Source of the DNA: Spirochaetia bacterium
GTDB taxonomy: Bacteria > Spirochaetota > Spirochaetia > Sphaerochaetales > Sphaerochaetaceae
Assembly: GCA_900769955.1 (NCBI GenBank)
Contig: CAAGIP010000218.1
Coordinates: 1 to 14,637 of the forward strand
Length of the DNA stretch: 14,637 nt
Reading direction: 5' to 3'
In this document: one piece after another, positions 1 through 7,824 of the stretch
Position numbering within the stretch: the stretch's first letter is position 1
Layout: each line of letters opens with the position of its first letter
Notes under the pieces: generated by a model
Told to the model about the DNA's origin: nothing
Seen by the model: only the letters and a program-made list of their open reading frames with translations
Database searches by the model: none
Translations under genes and position numbers: made by a program

Positions 1-19
1 CACTTCTGGAAAGGGTATA

Positions 20-373
20 ATGCTTTTCGATGATGATCCGATGTGCCTTGATCTCTACAGGGCACTTGAGAAGAGGGTTACTGCTGAGATCGCAGAGACC
101 ACTGTAGTCTGGAAGAAGACTCAGGTTTCCTTCTTCAGAAAGCACATGTACATGTGTGCCTCCCTCCTGCGGGTCCGGAAAAAGAGTGAGATGCCATATC
201 CTTATGTCACTGCTACCATAGGGCTAAGAAGAAGACTTGAAAGTGATCGAATAGCCGGGGTAACCGAACCATATAAGGGACGCTTCACTTACCATATCAT
301 CATTTCAGATGAAAGTGATATTGACAGTGAACTGATGAACTGGATCCGTGAAGCTGCTGATGCTGTAACATAA
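20..373 (+). CDS. DUF5655-type small protein
   Basis: Protein of 117 residues with no signal peptide or membrane segment, so probably cytoplasmic. It resembles the DUF5655 family as I remember it: a helical start (DLYRALEKRV, residues 11-20), the conserved K-T-Q-V-S-F stretch (33-38), a basic LRRRLESDRI segment (69-78), and EPYKGRFTYHIII (83-95) followed by an acidic C-terminal helix. The function of this family is unknown to me. The ATG at 20 follows a purine-rich GGAAAGGG at 8-15, which supports it, but the frame has no stop between base 2 and the ATG, so the gene could begin before the window. It ends 113 bases before the lipoprotein operon and is probably transcribed separately. Family call fairly confident; function not assigned. 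Confidence 0.75.
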   Translation: MLFDDDPMCLDLYRALEKRVTAEIAETTVVWKKTQVSFFRKHMYMCASLLRVRKKSEMPYPYVTATIGLRRRLESDRIAGVTEPYKGRFTYHIIISDESDIDSELMNWIREAADAVT

Positions 374-380
374 AGGCGCT

Positions 381-391
381 ATTGTAACAAT
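381..391. repeat. Short palindrome ATTGT-A-ACAAT
   Basis: An 11-base perfect inverted repeat (five-base arms around one base) just after the DUF5655-type gene and about 100 bases before the lipoprotein operon. It could be an operator half-site pair or chance; it lies upstream of the weak promoter candidate at 411-439. Confidence 0.3.
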
Positions 392-410
392 TCAGCATTT
401 CTCATGCCAC

Positions 411-439
411 TTGTTTATTTTTACAAATTTAGGTAAAAC
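411..439 (+). promoter_or_regulatory. Possible promoter of the lipoprotein operon
   Basis: TTGTTT (411-416), a 17-base spacer and TAAAAC (434-439) give partial matches to both sigma-70 boxes in an AT-rich stretch. It would start transcription near 446, about 40 bases before the preferred ATG at 487. Weak match; the only reasonable candidate in the 113-base gap. Confidence 0.25.
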
Positions 440-452
440 TGTCAGGATTAAT

Positions 453-467
453 GATAGCTGTGCTATC
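453..467 (+). repeat. Hairpin GATAGC-TGT-GCTATC before the first lipoprotein
   Basis: Perfect six-base-pair stem with a three-base loop, 20 bases before the preferred ATG of the first lipoprotein. If translation starts at 487 it lies in the 5' leader just ahead of the GGAAAA ribosome site; if it starts at 451 it falls inside codons 1-6. No T-run follows, so it is not a terminator. Confidence 0.45.
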
Positions 468-486
468 TTGTTTGGAAAAAATAAAG

Positions 487-3400
487 ATGAATGGAAAAAT
501 ATTGATATTATTCCTCACTTTGGTGATATGCGCTTCATGCGCACTTTCACCTGAAGCTGAGGATCGCAGGGAACTTACCCCTGCACTGAAACAGCTTGAT
601 GCACCTACTGGACTCGCGGTCGTGAATGACCACGCAGGGCGACGTATTGAGCTGAGCTGGAATGAGGTATCAGGTGCTACCCACTACATAGTGGAGTATC
701 AGCGTGCGACGGATTACCTGTCCGGACGGGAGATGAAGACGTATGTCACACAGGATACGTCGTTCATATTATCCACATTTGTGAATTCCTCTGACATGAG
801 ATATGTATTCAGGGTAAAGGCTGCATACAGGGACAGTGTGAGGTCCCTTGAATCAGCATACACACCTGAAATGGAAGGTGCAATTGTTGATGATATCACC
901 ATCACTCCCATTATCAGGGACTCATACCTCTGCTTCTACGTGAGCCATGCAAAAGTAAACTCCATCCTGACTGACGTGACAATTGCAGACTGCCGTGTCA
1001 CTTTCCATGAAGGTGACTACACAGAAGGTGAAATCCCCGCTGATGTACCCGTACTGGAATCGGGAAAGAGGTTTGTCAACTCCAATGAGACAGTAACGGT
1101 GACGGCGGTGCTTACCGTGGACGGCAGGGAGATAAGGAAGAAGGCTGCCACTGTCAGGAGCGATGTTTCATACACACCGCGTCCCCTCATTTCCCTTGAG
1201 GGAACCAAAGGGGATGCCGGCGGTGTGACACTCACCTGGGTATGTCCGCCTCTGAATGATGGCCTTACCGACACTGAAGTATTCTTCCGCATTGAAAGGC
1301 GGGAGAAGGGGGCGTCCGTCTGGACGGAAGTCAGGTCCTCAGAGGAGAATGGTCTTCACAGTCCCTCCGCGGAAACTGATATCACTGATGAGTTCACCGT
1401 TACTTACACTGATACCACTGCTGAAAGCGGACATGACTATTTCTACCGTGTCACTTCAATGTATCTGACAGGTGAAAACGGTTCAGCGTTCTGGACCAGT
1501 GAGGACAGTGCAGGAGTGAAGACCACCGATGCGTGCCACGTTATGGATACATCACTCAGAGCACTTGTTCTGAATGAGAGTAATCCGGCAGTCATGAACA
1601 GTGACGGGAACTGGGAAGTAAAGCTGAAGTTTTCATTTGAAACTTATCATGAACTTCCGGAGGGTGCTTCGGTAACACTGCAGAGAACGCCATCCGATGA
1701 AGCTGATGAAAGCCTCGCTAAGACAATTGAAGGCATAACATCCGGCTCTGTTGATGACACGATAATACTGACACCTGAACAGAAAAAGGATCCGAAGCTT
1801 TTCAGTTACAGTGCCGCGATAAAGTATGCTGACGGTTCCACCGGCACAGCCGTCAATGCAGTTAATCCTGACGGCACACCTGTGACTATTCAGATTGCAG
1901 GAGAGGACATGGTTGCAATCTATGAGGAAGACTCCCTCAGTGCGACCAATGATCTTGCTGACAGGACTGAGCTTACCTGGAGTGTCAGAAGCAGCGGATA
2001 TCCTGAAGACTTTAACACTTCAAAGGTCACTTTCACCGTCTACAGGACAGACGGGGAAAGTATGACTGAGTTCACTGGAATTCCATTCGGGACATGTTCA
2101 TACACGGATGAAATATCAGCAGGTGAATCATATAGCTACAGGGTAAGGGCCGTGTATACCCAGGATGATGAGAATGCCCCTGATCATAAATATGTCAGAA
2201 ACTATCCTTATTCAGATGTGAAGACAGGATCATCAATTCCTTCAGTGACGGGTCTTGAGGTTTCGAGAAACAGTTTTACGGACAGGATAAAGTTATCATG
2301 GGAAGGCCCCGCCGGTGCTGTGTGCTACAGAGTTACATACATACCTGAGGGTGGCAGTTCGACTTCACATGACACGTCGGAAACTTCATTTGAGATAACC
2401 GATATCCCTGAAGCGTATTACGGCAAGAATGTCTCTGTATCGGTCAGGGCCATAGATCGTAACGGAAATGTACAGCAGAACGGCGCTGAAGGTGAAGGCA
2501 TGATTCTGGGACCTGCATCTGTCACGGTGGCTGATGGAGCAAAGGACATAACCGTTACCTGGGATGCCATCGAGGGCGCTTCAAGATATAAGGTATCGGT
2601 ATACAACAGTGAAAGTGATGATTCCCCGATCGCAAGTGAGGTGATTAACGCATCTTCTGAACTTAAATTCACGCTCTCTTCCGATTCCGATATCATCAGG
2701 AACAACACGTCAGTTCCATATCCTCTTTCAAAGAGCTACTGGTTCTCCGTATCTCCCATTGTCGGAACAACAGCTCCGGTTACCGAAAAAAAGGCTGAAG
2801 GCAGCTGGATACAGCCGCCTACCGGAATAACGGCATCGAAGGCTGAATACAGGGATATGATCACGCTGAAGTGGAATGCGGTTGATGGTGCAGAGCGCTA
2901 TATAGTCTACAGAAAGGGAAGAGCTGGCTCATGGGAGTCTCTGATGTCCGTGTCATTGCCCAAAGCCGATATCATCACGGATGATGAGGCAGGAGTGTTC
3001 TCTGTAGCCACTATCAGCGCATCAGGTGAAGGTCCGGTACAGGAATCCTTTACTGGGGATGAGAATTACGGATATCCTCTTATGAAACCCGGTAATCTTT
3101 CCGGAAATGATTTCGGAAGTAATCTGTTCCGGTTCTGCTTCAACAAGGTTGAGGGTGCTACGGAATATCTGATGGAGCTGAATGGGTTAAGGCTTCCCGA
3201 TCTCTCTCAGGATACCGTGAACAATGCACCTTCCCACCTTGACGAACCATATGACGGTGCGGTTGAGCTGAGTGAGAATGGCCTGATAAGCTACTACTGT
3301 TCCAGAATTCCCGTAAAGGATATTGCTTATTTTACATTTTCCGTTGCAGCTAAAAACAGCGGTGCTGCAATTCCCTCAAAGGATACAACCGCGTCGTCCA

Positions 3401-3909
3401 TGATAAAGGGCTATTATGAATCCCTGACGCAGGAAGAGATAATCAATATTGCCGCATACAACCTCCGTGAGGTGTTCAGGACAGTTGATGCAGCCTTTGA
3501 AGGTGACTGGTATAAAGCTGCAGGAAAGAGCTATGGAGAACCCGGACTGACCGCCGTCAGCGGATACTGGATTACTGATAAGGCCAAATATGGGGAAGGA
3601 TATGTGCGTCTGGACGGTTTTTATATCAACGGAAACTATATAAGCACAGAATCAGACATTACTTTCACTGTTAAGGACAGATGGAATGCCACTGTCCCCA
3701 ATTCCCTGGTTTCAGTTTCCGTGGAACAGCCGATAGTGATACAGCTTCCTGGCCGCTTCCATGATATCAGTGTCACTTTCAATAACTACCAGGTAAGTAA
3801 TGATAAGACCGGAACGTCTGCGATCACGATACACTGCGAAGCCCTCCCGGGGGGATCCGTCACACTGGATACACTTCCGGTATCACTGATAAAGGAGATG
3901 CGAAGATGA
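487..3909 (+). CDS. Large lipoprotein with FN3-like repeats (1140 aa)
   Basis: Exported lipoprotein: K4, a hydrophobic stretch (5-16) and Cys18 as likely lipidation site. The lipobox is odd (C-A-S-C, with Cys also at -3), tolerable by spirochaete standards. The mature protein is a chain of about seven fibronectin type III-like beta domains, each marked by a W or F strand followed by a G-A-x-x-Y/F turn: roughly 39-130, 230-345, 485-580, 584-675, 676-775 (TWDAIEGASRY), 777-860 (KWNAVDGAERY) and 865-960 (CFNKVEGATEY). Between 345 and 485 the repeats are less clear. A helix around 980-1000 precedes a different C-terminal beta module (to 1140) containing FYINGNY. FN3 chains usually serve binding or spacing at cell surfaces; ligand unknown. 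I chose ATG 487 (GGAAAA site at 474-479, compact signal peptide) over the in-frame ATG at 451, which adds 12 residues. First gene of a four-gene operon; its stop overlaps the next start by four bases. Confidence 0.85.
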   Translation: MNGKILILFLTLVICASCALSPEAEDRRELTPALKQLDAPTGLAVVNDHAGRRIELSWNEVSGATHYIVEYQRATDYLSGREMKTYVTQDTSFILSTFVNSSDMRYVFRVKAAYRDSVRSLESAYTPEMEGAIVDDITITPIIRDSYLCFYVSHAKVNSILTDVTIADCRVTFHEGDYTEGEIPADVPVLESGKRFVNSNETVTVTAVLTVDGREIRKKAATVRSDVSYTPRPLISLEGTKGDAGGVTLTWVCPPLNDGLTDTEVFFRIERREKGASVWTEVRSSEENGLHSPSAETDITDEFTVTYTDTTAESGHDYFYRVTSMYLTGENGSAFWTSEDSAGVKTTDACHVMDTSLRALVLNESNPAVMNSDGNWEVKLKFSFETYHELPEGASVTLQRTPSDEADESLAKTIEGITSGSVDDTIILTPEQKKDPKLFSYSAAIKYADGSTGTAVNAVNPDGTPVTIQIAGEDMVAIYEEDSLSATNDLADRTELTWSVRSSGYPEDFNTSKVTFTVYRTDGESMTEFTGIPFGTCSYTDEISAGESYSYRVRAVYTQDDENAPDHKYVRNYPYSDVKTGSSIPSVTGLEVSRNSFTDRIKLSWEGPAGAVCYRVTYIPEGGSSTSHDTSETSFEITDIPEAYYGKNVSVSVRAIDRNGNVQQNGAEGEGMILGPASVTVADGAKDITVTWDAIEGASRYKVSVYNSESDDSPIASEVINASSELKFTLSSDSDIIRNNTSVPYPLSKSYWFSVSPIVGTTAPVTEKKAEGSWIQPPTGITASKAEYRDMITLKWNAVDGAERYIVYRKGRAGSWESLMSVSLPKADIITDDEAGVFSVATISASGEGPVQESFTGDENYGYPLMKPGNLSGNDFGSNLFRFCFNKVEGATEYLMELNGLRLPDLSQDTVNNAPSHLDEPYDGAVELSENGLISYYCSRIPVKDIAYFTFSVAAKNSGAAIPSKDTTASSMIKGYYESLTQEEIINIAAYNLREVFRTVDAAFEGDWYKAAGKSYGEPGLTAVSGYWITDKAKYGEGYVRLDGFYINGNYISTESDITFTVKDRWNATVPNSLVSVSVEQPIVIQLPGRFHDISVTFNNYQVSNDKTGTSAITIHCEALPGGSVTLDTLPVSLIKEMRR

Positions 3910-6050
3910 AAAAAACATTATTGGTTCTGATGACATTCCTTCTTGTTTCCTGTAACGCTTCCATCCTCATGACCAATGGTGAAGTGGTCAGGCCTGAAAG
4001 CGGTGCCGGGAGTAATGAAGTGGAAAGTGAGAGGGTATTTTCAGGTGCAGCCCCTGCTTCAGTCAATGCAACAAAGTCATACTACACTTCCTCGATCGTC
4101 GTCAGATGGAGTGCGGTTGAGGGGGCCGACTACTATACGATAGAGAAAGCATCCGGTTCATCAGAGTGGAAGCAGCTGGAAGTGTCGGTCATGAACACTC
4201 AGTATACTGATACAGATAACCTTGAGGTCGGAGTGTACTACCGTTACCGTGTTACGGCACATACCTTCGAAGGAAAGAAGGGAAGTGTTTCCGCAGAGGC
4301 AACGGGCACGATCCTTTCATCCCCACTGACGATTTCAGCATCGAAGGGAACAAGTATCAGCAGTATTGAACTCGAGTGGGAGCAGATGCCCAACGTCGAG
4401 TCATACCGGATTTACAGATCATCAAACTCCTCCGTAGCAGGTCTTGAAAGCGAGTATGTGGCAACCATTCAGGCAGATGCAACTTCCTTAAAGCTCGGTT
4501 ACTCTTACCCGATCGACGAGGGTAAGGAAGCGGGAAAGGAACTGTACTTCGCAATAGAGGGAATAGGCCCTACCGGTAATGCCGCCACAATAAGCCTGCC
4601 CCGTTCCGGCTATACATTCGTACCCGGTTCCCCCAGTACCCCGTCAATTTCCTCAATTACAAAGGGTGATGGAAAAGACGGTGTGTCCATCCGCTTCCGC
4701 TCTGCCGGTGATGATGTCAAATACATCATAAAGCGGTACAGTCCGGGGGCCTCCGAGATGGTAATCTTCTCCGAGGAGTACGGCAGTGTGCTTCCTGAAG
4801 CTGATGGGGACGGATATTACACATATACCGATACGGACGTGAAGGAGAATACTCTCTACACTTATTCCGTCATCGCATACAACTCAATAGGTTCCTCTCC
4901 GGCATGCGTGAAGACAGGGTACATCCTCTCAAGGGTTCCTTCCGTAACTATTACTCCACTGAACGACAGTGAGAAGGGCATAGGGTATGAGGTAATGTTC
5001 ACTGAGCCTGTAGGTGCCGGTGATGAGGAAAGAAGCGACAGGTATGCCTATAGTGTGAATGTGTACAGCAAGAACGGTGATATCCTCGATACATACACCA
5101 TGAATGAAGGTGAGGTATCAGGACGCTTCTATGGAGTGGGTACTTCGGTAACAAAGGAAAGTGAGCTTGGGGAGATCTGGTATGCTGATGTAACAGTATC
5201 ACTTGGCGGGCTCTCATCAGCTTCCTGCAGCAGCGACAGGATCGCATTCCTCCCTGAAAGCATCACTTCAATCAGTGCGACACGAAATGCACTTCCATCT
5301 GAGGGACAGGTTGCGAATGCAAACGGGGTATACCCTGTTACCGTCATCTGGGAAAGTGCATTTGAAGGGGAGCGCGTAATCACAAGGACGGGCTCTGACG
5401 GCAGTGAAAAGCGCATCAGGGTTCCGGGCGGAAAGAGTTATATCGATACAACCGGGGATGTGCTTGTCATCTATGACTATTTCATAGACACATCAGATGC
5501 TTTCGGTCGCACGCTCGGCTCAATCATGCATACAGGAGATGCCTATGGTGCCGTTACGCCTGAAACCTTCATAGACATCTATGAATCGGTGTCGATGAGA
5601 CCCTGGGATAAGCAGACATATGTGCCTGCCCAGTACAGACAGTACTGGAAGAAGTGCAATCTTGCAGTCATGGTCGGCTATGGTAATTCCAGTGATCTTT
5701 CCACCCAGATGAAGGCTCTTGGAAGTGCAGATGAAAAGGACCACTTCAGGAACGGTCAGCTGCATTACAAAGCTGAAATGGAAGGGGTTGGCGGTGCGAT
5801 TTACTTCACATATGAGAACTTCGGTGAGTGCGGAAACTTCAGTACCACAGGAAGCTATGAGATGCATGTTAACGCTTCAGGAACCGGAAGTGCCTCATCC
5901 TCCACCGGAGGTTTCGTGATAAACGGAATGTATCCCGCGAAGGTGAGACTTGATAATATCTCGGTTTCAGGCAAGGCATTCACCGGTTCATACATCCTCG
6001 AGTATTCATACAGCGGGGAAACAAAGGAATACGAGGTAAGAGTAAAATGA
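3906..6050 (+). CDS. Second FN3-repeat lipoprotein (714 aa)
   Basis: Lipoprotein with a textbook signal: K2-K3, a hydrophobic core and lipobox L-V-S-C with Cys16. After a linker rich in G, S and E (25-47) come FN3-like domains at about 49-137 (RWSAVEGADYY), 138-236 (EWEQMPNVESY) and 242-341. Two less regular beta regions follow (345-450 and 452-545). The C-terminal part (550-714) has no FN3 signature: it carries a W/Y-rich segment (565-590), a G/S-rich loop (655-668), the motif FVINGMY (670-676) and beta strands to the end. The motif and general design match the C-terminus of the preceding lipoprotein, so the two look like distant paralogues. Start is clear: AAGGAG at 3892-3897, eight bases before the ATG, which overlaps the upstream stop as ATGA, implying translational coupling. 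The next gene overlaps in the same way. Surface or periplasmic binding is inferred, not shown. Confidence 0.87.
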   Translation: MKKTLLVLMTFLLVSCNASILMTNGEVVRPESGAGSNEVESERVFSGAAPASVNATKSYYTSSIVVRWSAVEGADYYTIEKASGSSEWKQLEVSVMNTQYTDTDNLEVGVYYRYRVTAHTFEGKKGSVSAEATGTILSSPLTISASKGTSISSIELEWEQMPNVESYRIYRSSNSSVAGLESEYVATIQADATSLKLGYSYPIDEGKEAGKELYFAIEGIGPTGNAATISLPRSGYTFVPGSPSTPSISSITKGDGKDGVSIRFRSAGDDVKYIIKRYSPGASEMVIFSEEYGSVLPEADGDGYYTYTDTDVKENTLYTYSVIAYNSIGSSPACVKTGYILSRVPSVTITPLNDSEKGIGYEVMFTEPVGAGDEERSDRYAYSVNVYSKNGDILDTYTMNEGEVSGRFYGVGTSVTKESELGEIWYADVTVSLGGLSSASCSSDRIAFLPESITSISATRNALPSEGQVANANGVYPVTVIWESAFEGERVITRTGSDGSEKRIRVPGGKSYIDTTGDVLVIYDYFIDTSDAFGRTLGSIMHTGDAYGAVTPETFIDIYESVSMRPWDKQTYVPAQYRQYWKKCNLAVMVGYGNSSDLSTQMKALGSADEKDHFRNGQLHYKAEMEGVGGAIYFTYENFGECGNFSTTGSYEMHVNASGTGSASSSTGGFVINGMYPAKVRLDNISVSGKAFTGSYILEYSYSGETKEYEVRVK

Positions 6051-6475
6051 GGAAATATGGTTTTCTGCTTATAGTAATACTCATCACACTGACCGGATGT
6101 GAGGAGATAAACGGAGTGCTCGGACTCATGCCGAAGTTTGACACATCACTTCCCAACTGCATTTCGGGTAAGTTTGCTTACTTTGAAACAGATGCCGAGC
6201 GCTCATCAGGTGAGTACACCGTGCTTTATGCCTTTGACGGCAGACAGGGCACGTTCACCAGAAGTGAGTCAGGATCCGGGGTATCGGTAAAAAAGGGTAC
6301 ATATAAGGTGATCTACAGGACCTATGGCATCACGGAAGCAAACGGAACGATAAGGTTCACTTTTGAGGACGGAAAGAGTGAGGACTCACAGTTCTACTAC
6401 TCGGCAACCGCGATTGGCGGTCCTGACCACATCATCCTCTCTGACCAGAGGAAGTATGTTTACTGGGGGCAGTGA
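6047..6475 (+). CDS. Small lipoprotein, lipocalin-like beta pattern (142 aa)
   Basis: Short lipoprotein: MRKYG, a hydrophobic core, lipobox L-T-G-C with Cys18, then E-E. The mature part (about 124 residues) is a series of alternating beta strands: YTVLYAFD (57-64), GTFTRSE (68-74), KKGTYKVIY (82-90), GTIRFTFEDG (100-109), SQFYYSAT (114-121) and DHIILSDQ (127-134). This run of 'value, then tolerance, then G-T-Y' strands resembles the small lipocalin-like lipoproteins found in many gut bacteria, but that is a pattern judgement only. The ATG overlaps the upstream stop by four bases and the ORF ends overlapping the next start, so it belongs to the four-gene export operon. Function unknown; a partner or chaperone of the larger lipoproteins is one guess. 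Confidence 0.8.
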   Translation: MRKYGFLLIVILITLTGCEEINGVLGLMPKFDTSLPNCISGKFAYFETDAERSSGEYTVLYAFDGRQGTFTRSESGSGVSVKKGTYKVIYRTYGITEANGTIRFTFEDGKSEDSQFYYSATAIGGPDHIILSDQRKYVYWGQ

Positions 6476-7026
6476 TGAGAAAGCTTATTATTACAGTGGT
6501 GCTGTCCATGGCAGTATTGTTCACGCTTGGTGCGGAAGACTATTTCAGACCTGACATGGATGTGTCGTTATCATCACATGCATATGTCGAGACCGTAATG
6601 CTCTTCGGATACCCGACTGTGGGAGCGGCGTGGGATATCGGACTTCGTGCCGATACCGTCACGATTTCGGCATACCTCAGGTATAACCACCTCTTCAGAC
6701 CGCAGGGCTCCGATACCGGGCGCCTGGCAGCTGCCGAGGAGCTTGGGGAGGCAGGGCTGTCCTTCAAGGTTAAAACCTATGAGCTCGGACGCTTCAGCGT
6801 GAGTCTCGGCATCAACACGGGATGGTATCAGCAGTGGCTGATGCTCAGCTCGAATTCCGGTGTTTACAACCTTGTCCACAACGGTCTCATGATAAGACCT
6901 GAAGGTTCCCTCGGCTGGAGGGTGTGGGGAAAGTGGACGATGGAACTGGGTCTCTTCTATCAGACACCGCTCTACCCGGCATATGACGGCTACAGCGGGT
7001 GGGGTGCATTCGTGCGCCTTGTGTAA
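6475..7026 (+). CDS. Probable small outer-membrane beta-barrel protein
   Basis: 183 residues with a Sec signal peptide (MRKL, hydrophobic core, likely cleavage after L-G-A at residue 20) and no lipobox Cys. The mature part shows about eight amphipathic beta strands with aromatic girdles and short turns, for example AAWDIGLRA (51-59), VTISAYLRY (62-70), FSVSLGINTGW (107-117), SLGWRVWGKW (145-154) and MELGLFYQT (156-164), ending GAFVRLV. Size and pattern fit an eight-strand outer-membrane barrel; a soluble periplasmic beta protein is possible. ATG 6475 is preferred: it overlaps the previous stop as TGATG, with GGGGG at 6465-6469 ahead; a GTG at 6472 would add one residue. Last gene of the operon, 42 bases before rlmB, with no terminator visible between. 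It could anchor the three lipoproteins at the outer membrane, which is inference from co-location. Confidence 0.78.
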   Translation: MRKLIITVVLSMAVLFTLGAEDYFRPDMDVSLSSHAYVETVMLFGYPTVGAAWDIGLRADTVTISAYLRYNHLFRPQGSDTGRLAAAEELGEAGLSFKVKTYELGRFSVSLGINTGWYQQWLMLSSNSGVYNLVHNGLMIRPEGSLGWRVWGKWTMELGLFYQTPLYPAYDGYSGWGAFVRLV

Positions 7027-7029
7027 GCC

Positions 7030-7059
7030 TTGACGCTCCTGCCTCTTAAAGGGTAACGT
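7030..7059 (+). promoter_or_regulatory. Possible promoter of rlmB
   Basis: TTGACG (7030-7035) is a good -35 box; after 18 bases TAACGT (7054-7059) is a poor -10. With no terminator after the lipoprotein operon, rlmB may instead be reached by read-through. Confidence 0.3.
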
Positions 7060-7068
7060 TTATCTCAT

Positions 7069-7824
7069 ATGGGTGAAAAGATATACGGCTTCCATGCAAT
7101 AGAGGAAGCATTGAAGAAGGCATCTCACGGCTCAACGCTGTACCTCGTCAGGGGAGATAAGGAGCGCAGTGAGGAACTTGACAGAAAGGCACGCCTGACG
7201 GGTAAGGTTGCCGTCAGGAAGATATCAAAGCAGGAAATGGACCGCATGGTCCCCGGAGTTGACCACAGGGGAGCGCTGCTTGATCTTGGTGGTCCCAGAA
7301 AGGGAGCATCCCGCATCACGGAAGTGAGCGTTCAGGAGTTCTGCGAGGGACTGGGGGATGATGACGGTGCACTTGTACTGGTGCTGGACGGCATTACCGA
7401 TCCTCACAACCTCGGTGCGATACTGCGCTCTGCTGATCAGTTCGGCTGCGATCTCGTGATAATCCCGGAGCGCAGGAGCGTCCAGGCAAATGAAACCGTA
7501 CAGAAGGTGTCATCAGGTGCGGCACAGTATGTGAAGATGTCGGTTGTAACGAACCTCTCCCGCGAGATGGCTTATCTCAAGGAGAACGGTTTCTGGGTAT
7601 ATGGCGCCGACATGTCGGGAACAAGCTCCTATGAGGAGAAGTTCTCAAAGAGGTCCGTCATCGTCATGGGCTCGGAAGGGGACGGTATCAGCCAGCTTGT
7701 CAGGAAGAACTGTGATTACATCACAAGCATTCCGATGCAGGGACACATTGATTCACTCAATGTGTCCGTTGCCACGGGAATTCTGCTTTATGAATACAGA
7801 AGGACTAATCGTCAGAGTCGCTGA
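7069..7824 (+). CDS. rlmB: 23S rRNA (guanosine-2'-O-)-methyltransferase RlmB
   Basis: SPOUT-class (TrmH/SpoU) RNA 2'-O-methyltransferase of 251 residues, the usual length. The N-terminal substrate-binding domain begins with the typical K-I-Y-G-F-H-A-I-E-E-A-L (residues 4-15). The knotted catalytic domain carries all three motifs: DPHNLGAILRSAD (111-123, with N114 and R120), VMGSEGDGI (199-207, with E203) and IPMQGHIDSLNVSVATGILLYE split around 221-242 (S229, N231). In E. coli RlmB modifies G2251 in the peptidyl-transferase loop using S-adenosylmethionine; the same target is likely but close paralogues modify tRNA or other 23S sites. ATG 7069 is the only sensible start, since an in-frame stop lies at 7054, yet the nearest purine-rich site (AAAGGG, 7048-7053) is rather far. 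Its last 20 bases overlap the convergent PurD-like gene. Confidence 0.92.
   Translation: MGEKIYGFHAIEEALKKASHGSTLYLVRGDKERSEELDRKARLTGKVAVRKISKQEMDRMVPGVDHRGALLDLGGPRKGASRITEVSVQEFCEGLGDDDGALVLVLDGITDPHNLGAILRSADQFGCDLVIIPERRSVQANETVQKVSSGAAQYVKMSVVTNLSREMAYLKENGFWVYGADMSGTSSYEEKFSKRSVIVMGSEGDGISQLVRKNCDYITSIPMQGHIDSLNVSVATGILLYEYRRTNRQSR

Noticed and set aside
5129..5867. Minus-strand open frames under the second FN3 lipoprotein
   Set aside because: Antisense to a gene with a clear lipoprotein signal and domains; no start signals.
487..6050. DNA-level repeats expected from the tandem FN3-like domains
   Set aside because: The domains are similar only at protein level; I saw no long repeated nucleotide stretch, so recent duplication or slippage is not supported.
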